A stretch of 54,732 nucleotides of DNA from Acidobacteriota bacterium (lineage in GTDB: Bacteria > Acidobacteriota > Terriglobia > Bryobacterales > Bryobacteraceae), in NCBI GenBank assembly GCA_016213775.1, contig JACQZR010000056.1, positions 1-54,732 of the forward strand, read 5' to 3'. Shown one piece after another: positions 8,965-16,461 of the stretch; the first letter of the stretch is position 1; each line of letters begins with the position of its first letter. The notes under the pieces were generated by a model. The model saw nothing but the letters and a program-made list of their open reading frames with translations. It did no database searches and had not been told where the DNA came from. The translations under genes were made by a program, and so were the position numbers.

Positions 8965-9747
8965 ATGTCACTCCTTTCGCTTCGTCTCCAATGTGACATC
9001 GACGCCAAGGATTCGCTGATCGCTGAGTTGTACGGCTTGGGTACTACGGGCATCGTCGAGCGTGAAGAGTTGGGAGGCGAGTGCTTTCTCGAAGCTTTCT
9101 TCGGCACACAGGACGAGGTGGAGCTTGCTGCGTCCCTACTCGCCGCTCTTCAGCCGGAGTTGGTCGACCACGGCGCCCGCGACTACGTGCGTGAATTCCA
9201 GGATCACTGGCAGCCGCTAGCCGTGGGAAAGCGGTTGTGGCTCGCCCCGCCCTGGGATGCGAGCCCGGCACCCGATGACCGTCTGCGCGTGGAATACCAG
9301 GCGGGCATGGCTTGCGGCAGCGGCGCCCATCCCTGCACCCAGCTCTGTCTGGAGGCGTTGGAAGAGGCTGTGGCTCCCGGTGCGCGCGTGGTGGACGTAG
9401 GCGTAGGGTCGGGGATCCTGTTGATGGCTTCGAAGGCCCTGGGCGCCGGCCTGGTGGCGGGCTGCGACATTGATCACGACGCGGTAGCGATCGCGCGCGA
9501 GGCGACCGGCGAGACGCGGCTGTTCACCGGGTCAGCGCGGTCATTGCGTTCGGCGGCATTCGACGTCGTGGTAGCCAACATCAGCGCGGAGGCCGTGGAG
9601 ACGATGTTGGGGGAGCTGCGGCGGATTGCCGCTCCGGGCGCGCGGGTGATTGTGTCGGGATTTCGGGAGGGGGATTTGCCGGGGGGTCTTGGGGTGAGTG
9701 AAGTCCATCAGCGCGACGGCTGGGCCTGCGCGGTTCTGCAACTCTAG
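8965..9747 (+). CDS. prmA: Ribosomal protein L11 methyltransferase-like (PrmA)
   Basis: SAM-dependent methyltransferase that trimethylates ribosomal protein L11, in the cytoplasm. Seen: N-terminal substrate domain (residues 1-75), the conserved linker with FQDHWQPLAVGKRLWLAPPW, the family signature AGMACGSGAHPCTQLCLEAL (the usual F of AFGTG is changed, but H and T are kept), motif I VVDVGVGSGILLMAS, CDIDHDAVAIA and VVANISAEAVE, which corresponds to the NI substrate-binding motif. About 260 residues, slightly short of the usual 290. The start was taken at the ATG preceded by GAGAGG just after the upstream stop; a longer frame running back into the acyl-CoA synthetase gene is spurious. Confidence 0.85.
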   Translation: MSLLSLRLQCDIDAKDSLIAELYGLGTTGIVEREELGGECFLEAFFGTQDEVELAASLLAALQPELVDHGARDYVREFQDHWQPLAVGKRLWLAPPWDASPAPDDRLRVEYQAGMACGSGAHPCTQLCLEALEEAVAPGARVVDVGVGSGILLMASKALGAGLVAGCDIDHDAVAIAREATGETRLFTGSARSLRSAAFDVVVANISAEAVETMLGELRRIAAPGARVIVSGFREGDLPGGLGVSEVHQRDGWACAVLQL

Positions 9748-9770
9748 TGCGTACATTCCTTCAAGTTAAT

Positions 9771-9829
9771 TGCGGATTTTCCGCAGTTGAATTGCGGATA
9801 TTCCGCAGTTAAGTTACGGATCTTCCGAA
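9771..9829. promoter_or_regulatory. Three tandem palindromes at 22-bp spacing, probable operator array
   Basis: Three 15-bp inverted repeats, TGCGGATTTTCCGCA (9771-9785), TGCGGATATTCCGCA (9793-9807) and the degenerate TACGGATCTTCCGAA (9815-9829), begin at an exact 22-bp period, about two helical turns. The spacers are also alike (GTTGAAT, GTTAAGT), so the array is a tandem repeat of a whole 22-bp unit. A half site (TATCCGCA) follows at 9845. The last palindrome abuts the putative -10 at 9831, so a bound protein would block the promoter of the DUF4143 ATPase. The binding protein is unknown. Confidence 0.6.
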
Positions 9830-9830
9830 G

Positions 9831-9839
9831 TGCTATAGT
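9831..9839 (+). promoter_or_regulatory. Putative extended -10 promoter of the DUF4143 ATPase gene
   Basis: TG-C-TATAGT is an extended -10 element with five of six TATAAT bases. It sits directly downstream of the palindrome array and 27 bases before the ATG, leaving a leader of about 20 bases with the ribosome site AGGAG. No -35 consensus is visible, as the region is occupied by the third palindrome. Confidence 0.5.
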
Positions 9840-9865
9840 AGAACTATCCGCAGGAGAAGTGATGT

Positions 9866-11071
9866 ATGAGTCCCGGTGTCATCCAGAGAAGCGCCGTTCC
9901 GCAAACCCGCGCCGCCGCCGCCGAGCGCCCCGTCGTCCTCGTCACCGGACCGCGCCAGGCCGGTAAAACCACACTCCTGCGCCAGGCATTCCCTCATCTT
10001 CCCTATATCTCCCTCGATCTGCCTCACCTCGCCGAGCAGGCCGAGGAGTCAGGTCTGGAGTTCCTGCGCCCCTATCATTCGCTGATTCTCGACGAGGTGC
10101 AATACGCCCCGAAAATGTTCCGCTATCTCAAACACCGCGTCGACCAGGACCGCGCCCGCAACGGCCAGTTCCTGTTGACCGGATCGCAGAAGTTCGGGCT
10201 GATGGCCGGTGTTTCCGAGAGCCTCGCCGGACGCGTGGCGGTGCTGGAGCTGCAGACGCTCTCCCTGCGTGAGTTGGAGCACCACACCGGGAAACGCGCC
10301 GAGGGCGATCAATTGCTGGAGTGGATGGTGCAGGGCGGCTATCCGGAGATTCATGCACGCGGGCTCGACCCCTATCGTTTCTACGCCGATTATGTGGCTA
10401 CCTACCTGGAGCGCGATGTGCGTCAAGTGATCGAGGTGCGTAATCTGCGCGACTTTGACCGTTTCCTGCGGCTGGCCGCCTCGCGCACAGGGCAGTTGGT
10501 TTCGTATCAGGGAATGGCCGGTGAGTTGGGCCTGAGCCCCAATACGCTAAAGGCATGGCTCGGTGTTCTGGAGGCGTCCTCCATCATCCGGCTGGTGGAG
10601 CCCTACTATCAGAACTTCGGCAAGCGCATGACCAAGACGCCCAAACTGTACTTCATGGACACCGGCTTGGCCTGTTTCCTCACAGGACTGCACTCCCCGG
10701 ACGTGCTCCACAAGAGCACGTTTCTCGGTCCGATGTTCGAGACGCTGGTGCTCGGGCAGATGGTCCGCGCCGGATGGAATCAGGGTCGCCCGCGCCAGAT
10801 CTACTTCTATCGCGATTACTACGGGACCGAGGTGGACTTTGTCATTCCGGAGGGCGAGAAACTGCGGCTCTACGAGTGCAAATGGTCGGAGATGGTCTCG
10901 CGCGAGTCCAAGGGATTTCACGCCCTGCGCGAGCTCGCGGGGAAGGAGAACATTCTCTCCGCCACCTACGTCACTCCGCTGCGCGGCAAGCGCAGGCGCG
11001 GGTCTTTCACGATCGCCGATTGTGTGGACCTGCTGTGGGAGAAACCCGGCCGCAGACGCGCCGGCTCCTAA
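9866..11071 (+). CDS. AAA-type ATPase with C-terminal DUF4143 domain
   Basis: Predicted soluble P-loop ATPase of the AAA_14/DUF4143 family (401 residues), common as stand-alone accessory genes; the role is not established. Seen: Walker A TGPRQAGKTTLLRQ (about residues 27-40), Walker B SLILDEVQYAP (72-82), sensor LLTGSQKFGLM (103-113), then a winged-helix-like part (YQGMAGELGLSPNTLKAWL) and a PD-(D/E)XK-like fold with TEVDFVIPEG and the ECK motif LYECKWSE, in which D, E and K are all kept. ATG has AGGAG nine bases upstream. Its stop overlaps that of the convergent CPBP gene. The palindrome array in front suggests tight regulation, possibly by its own product (inference). Confidence 0.85.
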   Translation: MSPGVIQRSAVPQTRAAAAERPVVLVTGPRQAGKTTLLRQAFPHLPYISLDLPHLAEQAEESGLEFLRPYHSLILDEVQYAPKMFRYLKHRVDQDRARNGQFLLTGSQKFGLMAGVSESLAGRVAVLELQTLSLRELEHHTGKRAEGDQLLEWMVQGGYPEIHARGLDPYRFYADYVATYLERDVRQVIEVRNLRDFDRFLRLAASRTGQLVSYQGMAGELGLSPNTLKAWLGVLEASSIIRLVEPYYQNFGKRMTKTPKLYFMDTGLACFLTGLHSPDVLHKSTFLGPMFETLVLGQMVRAGWNQGRPRQIYFYRDYYGTEVDFVIPEGEKLRLYECKWSEMVSRESKGFHALRELAGKENILSATYVTPLRGKRRRGSFTIADCVDLLWEKPGRRRAGS

Positions 11072-14000
11072 GTGATGTGGCGCTGGTTGTAACGGCGGAT
11101 GATCCACACGCCAACGATCAGCGCTACCGCGCATGCGAGTCCGCCATTCCAGCGCAAAAATGGCATCGGCTGTGTAAGCATAGCCGCTACTTCACCCGCT
11201 ATGACGGCCCAGAACAAGCCGACCCCGACGGAGACAGCGTCCAGCGTACAAGTCAACAAAATCAAGACCAGTGCTCCCAGGCTGAGCAGCGTGCAGACGA
11301 CCGCGAACGGCGTTTGCAGCGGCTCAGCAACGCGCGCCAATGATAACGCGAGTACTGTGGCCGTAGTTGCGATCAGGAGGCCCTTACGCCGCAGAAGAAT
11401 CAGAGATCCGCAAACGAGTGCGCCGATCAGGCAAACCGCCAGAGCAGACTGTAGTGCGGCTTCAATCAAAGAGTCGAGAGCAGGAAGTAACGTGTCCATG
11501 TCCGGCGTGGAGGCGGTGCGCCATTCCAGGTGCTGTCCGGGAGCATGCTGCCACAGCCATGCGAGCAGGGAATTCATGCTGCCTGCCAACACTGCCACCG
11601 CCGCTGCCCTCGCCAGTGACGCCTCCGGAAGGGAGAAGAGCGGAATAGCCGCTTGACGAAAAGTGTCCACCGCCAGAACCGCAGCAAACACGCCCGCGCT
11701 TGTAAGCAGGACGCCCACCGCGAGACTGGTTCCCAATCGCCCGTAATAGTTCGTCAGAGGTGTGGAAGTGTCGTAGCCGGAAAGCCATGTAGGCGCGTCG
11801 CTGAGGTGCGACACGATGGCCAGCAGCAGCGCGGCAATCGCGGCTATCGTATATGCTCTCCAGTGAAATCGCTGTTCGCGAGCGCCCAGACGACGGAAGA
11901 AAGCAGCCGTCAACGGAACGCCTATGATGCCCAACACCGCGGAAGGCAGAAACGACGTGAGGCGCGTCTTGTGGAATTCGCGCGACCAGGCTTCCGGAAG
12001 TTTGAAGAACGGACGGAATTGGCAGGGTTCGTCGCCGATCATTTGCAGCGATACACGCAGGCGCGCTTCACCGGCCGTGAATGCGGTGCTTTCCCAGACG
12101 AAAGTGTGATCGGTGCGGTTCTCGCGTTTCTCTTCCTGTGCATCCATCAGCTTGTACTGGTGAACCGCCAGCCCCTGTGCGGCAAGGTAAAGCTCACCGA
12201 TGCGTTGGGCCTCCTCCAAAGAAGGCTTCGCGCCCGGCGCCTTTTCGTCGAGAGTGTGATCCCAGCGATACACCTTGCCTTTGGCGTTCACATAGAATCG
12301 CCACTCCTCGGCATTGAGCGGTTGGAAGAAACGCACCTGCCACACGGCATGCATCAAGTGCTCCGCGATGAGTTGATTCGCGCGTTCCGGGCCGGCCTGC
12401 TGGCGCAGGTACTCGAATTCGACGGACTGCAGGTTTCCAGAGAAGTCACTTACGATGCGCCATGCGGCAGGGTCCAGCTTGCGAGCGCGCATTTCCGCTC
12501 GCGCGGCATCCTCGGCCTGCTCCCGCGTGACGTTGATGGTTAGGAATTCGCCGAATGTGCTGGGCCGCAGTAGCAGGGCCAAAACTGCAACAACGCCTGT
12601 GGCAAGGAATAGCCGGCTGGGTGGCCAAAGCATCGGGATTGGCGGCCGTTCCACTGCCGCTGGAAGCTCGGCCTCGGACGGAGTTTCCTTTTCCGGCGCC
12701 CCCTCGGATGTGACCTGCGGCCCCTTCGCGAAGCCCCCATTGCACCGGTACAGATACACGACGGCCAGCAACGGAGCCGCAATGGCCACTGCCACGATGG
12801 CGCCGTGCGCGCGATATGTCCAGCTCTCTGCCCGGAACAGCGACAGCCCAATGAGAAACGCGTCGATCATGTAGTGCCACACCAGCGTGGCAACAATGCC
12901 GTAGCGGCTCATGACAAAGCCCGCCGCCACGCCGATGATCCCCACCTCGACCCCGCGCACGTACCCTGGCTGTTGCGGATAGTTGGCATGAAGAAAGCCC
13001 CAGGTGAAGGCGGGAATCACAATTGCGAGCCACCGCAGGCGCACCAGTTTCTGCAGCATCGGTATCGCAAGATAGCGAAACCAGAACTCTTCCGCGGTTG
13101 ACGCCATAAGCGCAATGGCGAGCGGATACACCCATGGCAGCGGAGTCGCGAGCATGTCCGAATACTGAACGTCCTGCGGGCTCCAGACACCAAACTTCGC
13201 GCCGTACAGATAGAACGCCGTCAGGAAGATCAGATGCCCGGCGAACATCGTCACACCAGCCAGGGTGGCGCGGAAGAACGTGCGCGTGCCCATTTGCGCA
13301 GGCAGGAAGGCCGTATCCGGAGCGAGGTGCTGCGGCCATCCGCGGCGGTATAGCAGATAGCCCGCGGCCAGCGGCGCCGCCACATAGATCAGCACACCAG
13401 ACCCCGAGCCTAACGCCTGCAACACACCCAGCACGATCATCTCCAGCAATGTCGAAGTCGTGGACATACTGTCGATTGTGAAGGGCAAGGAATTGAGCCC
13501 GCTCAACAGATTGAAACCCGCCACTACAAGGCTCAGGATCAGCAGCGGACGCCAGGGGATGAGCCGCTTGCGCAATCCATCGAAGAGGAAGAACAGCGCC
13601 CCGGCCCCCAGCAACGCGTAGAGGCCCTGTGCAATGGACGCATACAGCTCATTGCTGGAACGAAGCTTCGAGAAGTCGCGCTGCCACTGGTCCGGGATGA
13701 AGAGATACTCGCGATAGCGGCCCACTTTATCGCCGTGGACTTCTATGACGCGCCGTATGGTGGCGTCCTTGGCGCGGAACCCTTGCTGCTCCCAGGTGAA
13801 CGAATGATCGCCTCGGTTGGGACGCGATTCCGACTCCTCTCCCACGAGTTTGTGCGGCAACGAAGTCTGGCCTTCCAGGAACGCCTGCGCGAGCAAGCGC
13901 GCGGACAACCGGTCCAGGCGCTGGCCGGGATCGGTCTCGGGAATGCGATGTTGAAAGCCGGATAGCTTTCCATCCGGCCGCAGCCACACGACGAGCTCTT

Positions 14001-14346
14001 CCTTCTCCGGCGGTTTGAACCAGCGCGCACGCCAGCGCCAGACAGGGGCGTCGCTCTGCATCAGCCGGTTCGCAGCCTCCAGGCCCAGTTCCCGCTCCAG
14101 ATACAGGCGTGCGTCGTCGTCAGGATCGAAGAGCGTAATGTTGTAGAACTTCGAGGTCGCCAGTGCGCGTGTTTTGAGGAACTCCTCAGCCTGCCGCGTG
14201 ATCTGATCGCGGGAAAGCGGTAACTTGAGCGAGGCCTGTGGAAACGCCGCATCGTAGTTGTACGACACGTATGCCGCGCTCGCCACCAATGCGAGAGCGG
14301 TACATGCGATGAAGCGTTTATCAGATACCTCTAATCTCGACCCCAT
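11068..14346 (-). CDS. Large CPBP family intramembrane metalloprotease with duplicated flanking domain
   Basis: CPBP (Rce1-like) membrane protease of 1092 residues, far longer than the usual 200-350. Seen: one N-terminal helix (about 13-30); an extracytoplasmic domain (about 45-232); membrane helices; the protease core with the catalytic EExxxR (E419, E420, R424), FLHANY (H453) and WHYMID (H491); further helices to about 595; then a second extracytoplasmic domain (606-799) clearly related to the first (NRGDHSFTWEQQGF against NRTDHTFVWESTAF, WQRDFSKLRS against WSREFHKTRL); and about seven more helices at the C terminus without protease motifs. All catalytic residues are present, so activity is likely; the substrate is unknown. 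ATG is preceded by GGTGGGA. It lies just after a terminator-like hairpin, so it probably has its own promoter. Confidence 0.85.
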   Translation of the reverse strand: MGSRLEVSDKRFIACTALALVASAAYVSYNYDAAFPQASLKLPLSRDQITRQAEEFLKTRALATSKFYNITLFDPDDDARLYLERELGLEAANRLMQSDAPVWRWRARWFKPPEKEELVVWLRPDGKLSGFQHRIPETDPGQRLDRLSARLLAQAFLEGQTSLPHKLVGEESESRPNRGDHSFTWEQQGFRAKDATIRRVIEVHGDKVGRYREYLFIPDQWQRDFSKLRSSNELYASIAQGLYALLGAGALFFLFDGLRKRLIPWRPLLILSLVVAGFNLLSGLNSLPFTIDSMSTTSTLLEMIVLGVLQALGSGSGVLIYVAAPLAAGYLLYRRGWPQHLAPDTAFLPAQMGTRTFFRATLAGVTMFAGHLIFLTAFYLYGAKFGVWSPQDVQYSDMLATPLPWVYPLAIALMASTAEEFWFRYLAIPMLQKLVRLRWLAIVIPAFTWGFLHANYPQQPGYVRGVEVGIIGVAAGFVMSRYGIVATLVWHYMIDAFLIGLSLFRAESWTYRAHGAIVAVAIAAPLLAVVYLYRCNGGFAKGPQVTSEGAPEKETPSEAELPAAVERPPIPMLWPPSRLFLATGVVAVLALLLRPSTFGEFLTINVTREQAEDAARAEMRARKLDPAAWRIVSDFSGNLQSVEFEYLRQQAGPERANQLIAEHLMHAVWQVRFFQPLNAEEWRFYVNAKGKVYRWDHTLDEKAPGAKPSLEEAQRIGELYLAAQGLAVHQYKLMDAQEEKRENRTDHTFVWESTAFTAGEARLRVSLQMIGDEPCQFRPFFKLPEAWSREFHKTRLTSFLPSAVLGIIGVPLTAAFFRRLGAREQRFHWRAYTIAAIAALLLAIVSHLSDAPTWLSGYDTSTPLTNYYGRLGTSLAVGVLLTSAGVFAAVLAVDTFRQAAIPLFSLPEASLARAAAVAVLAGSMNSLLAWLWQHAPGQHLEWRTASTPDMDTLLPALDSLIEAALQSALAVCLIGALVCGSLILLRRKGLLIATTATVLALSLARVAEPLQTPFAVVCTLLSLGALVLILLTCTLDAVSVGVGLFWAVIAGEVAAMLTQPMPFLRWNGGLACAVALIVGVWIIRRYNQRHIT

Positions 14347-14367
14347 TCATTCCCACCGAAACACGAA

Positions 14368-14407
14368 GGGCCGCCATTGCCGGACTGATGTACAACAATG
14401 ACGGCCC
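14368..14407 (-). terminator. Hairpin after the peroxiredoxin gene, probable terminator
   Basis: Read on the minus strand, GGGCCGTCATTG pairs with CAATGGCGGCCC over 12 base pairs (one G-U), with a 16-base loop, 22 bases after the peroxiredoxin stop. The following sequence (TTCGTGTTTC) is only moderately T-rich, so efficiency is uncertain. Confidence 0.5.
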
Positions 14408-14429
14408 GCTCAACTGAAGCGATTCGCTG

Positions 14430-14966
14430 TTACTTCTTCTTCACACGGCTGCAGGCCATTTCGGCGCCGCTGATGTCCACTGCGCTCCCCCCCTCTTCGA
14501 TGTAGGCGATCTTGCCTTCCATGTCGACGAGGAATGTGGCGCGGTTGGCGATTCCACGTTCTTCCATCAGCACTCCGTAGGCCTTGGCCACGCTGCGTTT
14601 TGAGAAATCGCTGAGCAGCGGGAAGGACGCTTCGGTTTGCTTGGCAAAGACTCCTAAGCTCGGCGTGTTATCCGTGCTTATACCGAACACCTGGGTGTCC
14701 ATGCCTTCGAACTTTTGGATACCAGCCTGGTACCCTTTCATTTCCTTCGTTCAGCCACCTGTGAAGGCCGCGGGAAAGAATGCCAGAATGACGTTCTTCT
14801 TTCCGCGGTAGTCGGAGAGTTTCACAGGCTTATTGGCCGTCGAGGGGAGAGTGAAGTCCGGCGCTACATCCCCGACTTTGAGATGGGTCTTGGGGGGCGC
14901 GTTTTGCGCGTGCATGCTTGCGGCCGCGAGACTGCCGGCAGCGAACAGAAATTTTCCTCGGGTCAT
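14430..14966 (-). CDS. Exported selenocysteine-containing peroxiredoxin (UGA at residue 72)
   Basis: Thioredoxin-fold peroxiredoxin (AhpC/TSA, BCP-like) predicted to reduce peroxides outside the cytoplasm. The frame runs 178 codons with one internal TGA (14751-14753) exactly where the peroxidatic cysteine belongs: PAAFTGG-U-TKEM fits the family's PxxxTxxC. Both sides are intact: [12 protein letters not shown] before, and [45 protein letters not shown] after. A 7-bp hairpin with a G in the loop lies 15 bases past the TGA, as in bacterial SECIS elements. Residues 1-21 form a signal peptide ([20 protein letters not shown]) and GGAGG precedes the ATG. C172 near the C terminus may be the resolving thiol. 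The alternative, a pseudogene with a nonsense mutation, is less likely given the codon's position and the hairpin. No selA, selB, selC or selD lies in this window. Confidence 0.85.
14717..14735 (-). promoter_or_regulatory. Bacterial SECIS-like hairpin
   Basis: On the mRNA, GGGUACC pairs with GGUAUCC (7 bp, one G-U) around the loop AGGCU. It begins 15 bases after the in-frame UGA, and the loop starts 22 bases after it. A short stem inside the coding region just 3' of UGA with a G in the first two loop positions is what SelB recognises in bacteria. No cofold calculation was run. Confidence 0.75.
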
Positions 14967-15012
14967 AAAGCCTCCAGAGTTGAAGGTATCAGTGGCCCGA
15001 TGGGTTGCGCAA

Positions 15013-16458
15013 CTACGCCACGACTTGCGGAATCGGCACGCCGTATACATCGGTGAGCCGCATGTTGCGGCCTTGATAGGCGTAGGTCAGCCGCGTGTGA
15101 TCCATGCCCAGCAGATGCAGAATGGTCGCGTGCAGATCATGGACCGTGATCGGCTGCACCTCGGCTTTGTACCCGAAATCATCGCTCGCGCCGATGGCCT
15201 GGCCGCCCTTGACCTTCGCGCCGGCCATGAAGATGGTCATCGTGCCGGGGTTGTGATCGCGCCCCACGCCGCGTTGAGAAATCGGCATGCGGCCAAACTC
15301 GCTCTGCCAGATGACAAGCGTATCGTCCAGCATCCCGCGTCCTTTCAGATCAGCAATGAGACCCGCGATGGGTGTGTCCACCTCAGCCGCATGGCGCGTG
15401 TGGTTGTCCTTCACGTTCTCGTGAGCATCCCACGTGTCGGTGTTCTGATTGCCCAAACCGCCGTGATAAAGCTGAATAAACCGAACGCCGCGTTCCACCA
15501 GTCGCCGCGCCATCAAACACTGACGCCCGAACGGCGCTGTAACGTCGTTGTCCAATCCGTAGAGCTTCTTTGTTACGTCCGATTCGTGATCCATGTCGAC
15601 GGCTTCGGGGGCGCAACTTTGCATACGGTAGGCGAGCTCGTAGGAGTTGATGCGCGCCGCCAGATCGGAGTTCGCCGGATTGCGCCGTTCGTCAAGAGAG
15701 TTCAGTTTCCCGAGCAAGTCGAGCCGTGCGCGCTGCTGCTCGGCGGTCACTGACGCGGGCGGTGTCAGATCGACGATCGGATCGCCTGCCGAACGGAAGA
15801 TGGTTCCTTGAAAGACGGCGGGCATGTACCCCGCGGTCCAATTGGACGGCCCACCGAATGGCCCGCCGCGCGCGTCATAGATGACCACATACGCGGGCAG
15901 ATTCTGATTCTCTGAACCGAGTCCGTAGGTGACCCACGCGCCCACGCTCGGCGCACCCATACGAATACTTCCGGTGGCGAGCTCGTAGCTCGCCATCACA
16001 TGATCGTTCGATCGCCCGATGACAGAACGAATGAACGCCATGTCATCCACGTGACGGGCGACATTAGGGAAGATCTCCGACACCGGCATGCCGGACTTGC
16101 CGTATTGCTTGAAGGTGAAAGGCGACGGCATCAATGGCCCGGGATGCCCCTGCCTCACCACAATCTCGCCCTTCCCGGAAAGCGGCTGTCCCGCGTACTT
16201 GTCCAACATCGGCTTGGGATCGAAGGTGTCCATCTGGCCGACGCCGCCGCTCATGAACAGCGAAATCACCGCCTTGGCGCGCGCCGCGAAATGCGGCTTC
16301 TTTGGCGTGAACGGAGTCTCAATGGAACCAGCCGACGGGCAGCCCTTCTCACCAGCCAGTAGCCCCTGCTGGTTCAGCAGCGCCGCCAGTCCAAGCAAGC
16401 CCATCCCGTTACCGGATTCAGAAAGAAACTGGCGCCGTGAACCGAATCCTCTCTTCAT
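15013..16458 (-). CDS. DUF1501 domain protein, Tat-exported
   Basis: Alkaline-phosphatase/sulfatase-fold protein of the DUF1501 family (481 residues), of unknown function, typical of Planctomycetes, Verrucomicrobia and Acidobacteria. Seen: Tat signal [10 protein letters not shown] followed by a hydrophobic stretch (residues 7-32), then [20 protein letters not shown], which corresponds to the conserved GG.sQ.DtfDpKP segment, [11 protein letters not shown] in the middle, and [12 protein letters not shown] with [15 protein letters not shown] near the C terminus, all family hallmarks with possible metal-binding His and Asp. It starts 3 bases after the PSD1 gene stop, so the two form the usual operon and probably work as a complex at or outside the cell surface (inference from constant pairing). 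Confidence 0.92.
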   Translation of the reverse strand: MKRGFGSRRQFLSESGNGMGLLGLAALLNQQGLLAGEKGCPSAGSIETPFTPKKPHFAARAKAVISLFMSGGVGQMDTFDPKPMLDKYAGQPLSGKGEIVVRQGHPGPLMPSPFTFKQYGKSGMPVSEIFPNVARHVDDMAFIRSVIGRSNDHVMASYELATGSIRMGAPSVGAWVTYGLGSENQNLPAYVVIYDARGGPFGGPSNWTAGYMPAVFQGTIFRSAGDPIVDLTPPASVTAEQQRARLDLLGKLNSLDERRNPANSDLAARINSYELAYRMQSCAPEAVDMDHESDVTKKLYGLDNDVTAPFGRQCLMARRLVERGVRFIQLYHGGLGNQNTDTWDAHENVKDNHTRHAAEVDTPIAGLIADLKGRGMLDDTLVIWQSEFGRMPISQRGVGRDHNPGTMTIFMAGAKVKGGQAIGASDDFGYKAEVQPITVHDLHATILHLLGMDHTRLTYAYQGRNMRLTDVYGVPIPQVVA

Positions 16459-16461
16459 TGC

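Noticed and set aside
9771-9829. Tandem repeats as a CRISPR array
   Set aside because: Units are 22 bp with near-identical spacers, are palindromic, and there are only three; no cas genes are present.
14430-14966. Peroxiredoxin as a simple pseudogene or frameshift
   Set aside because: The two halves are in the same frame, the only defect is a TGA at the catalytic Cys position, and a hairpin with a G in the loop follows at SECIS distance.
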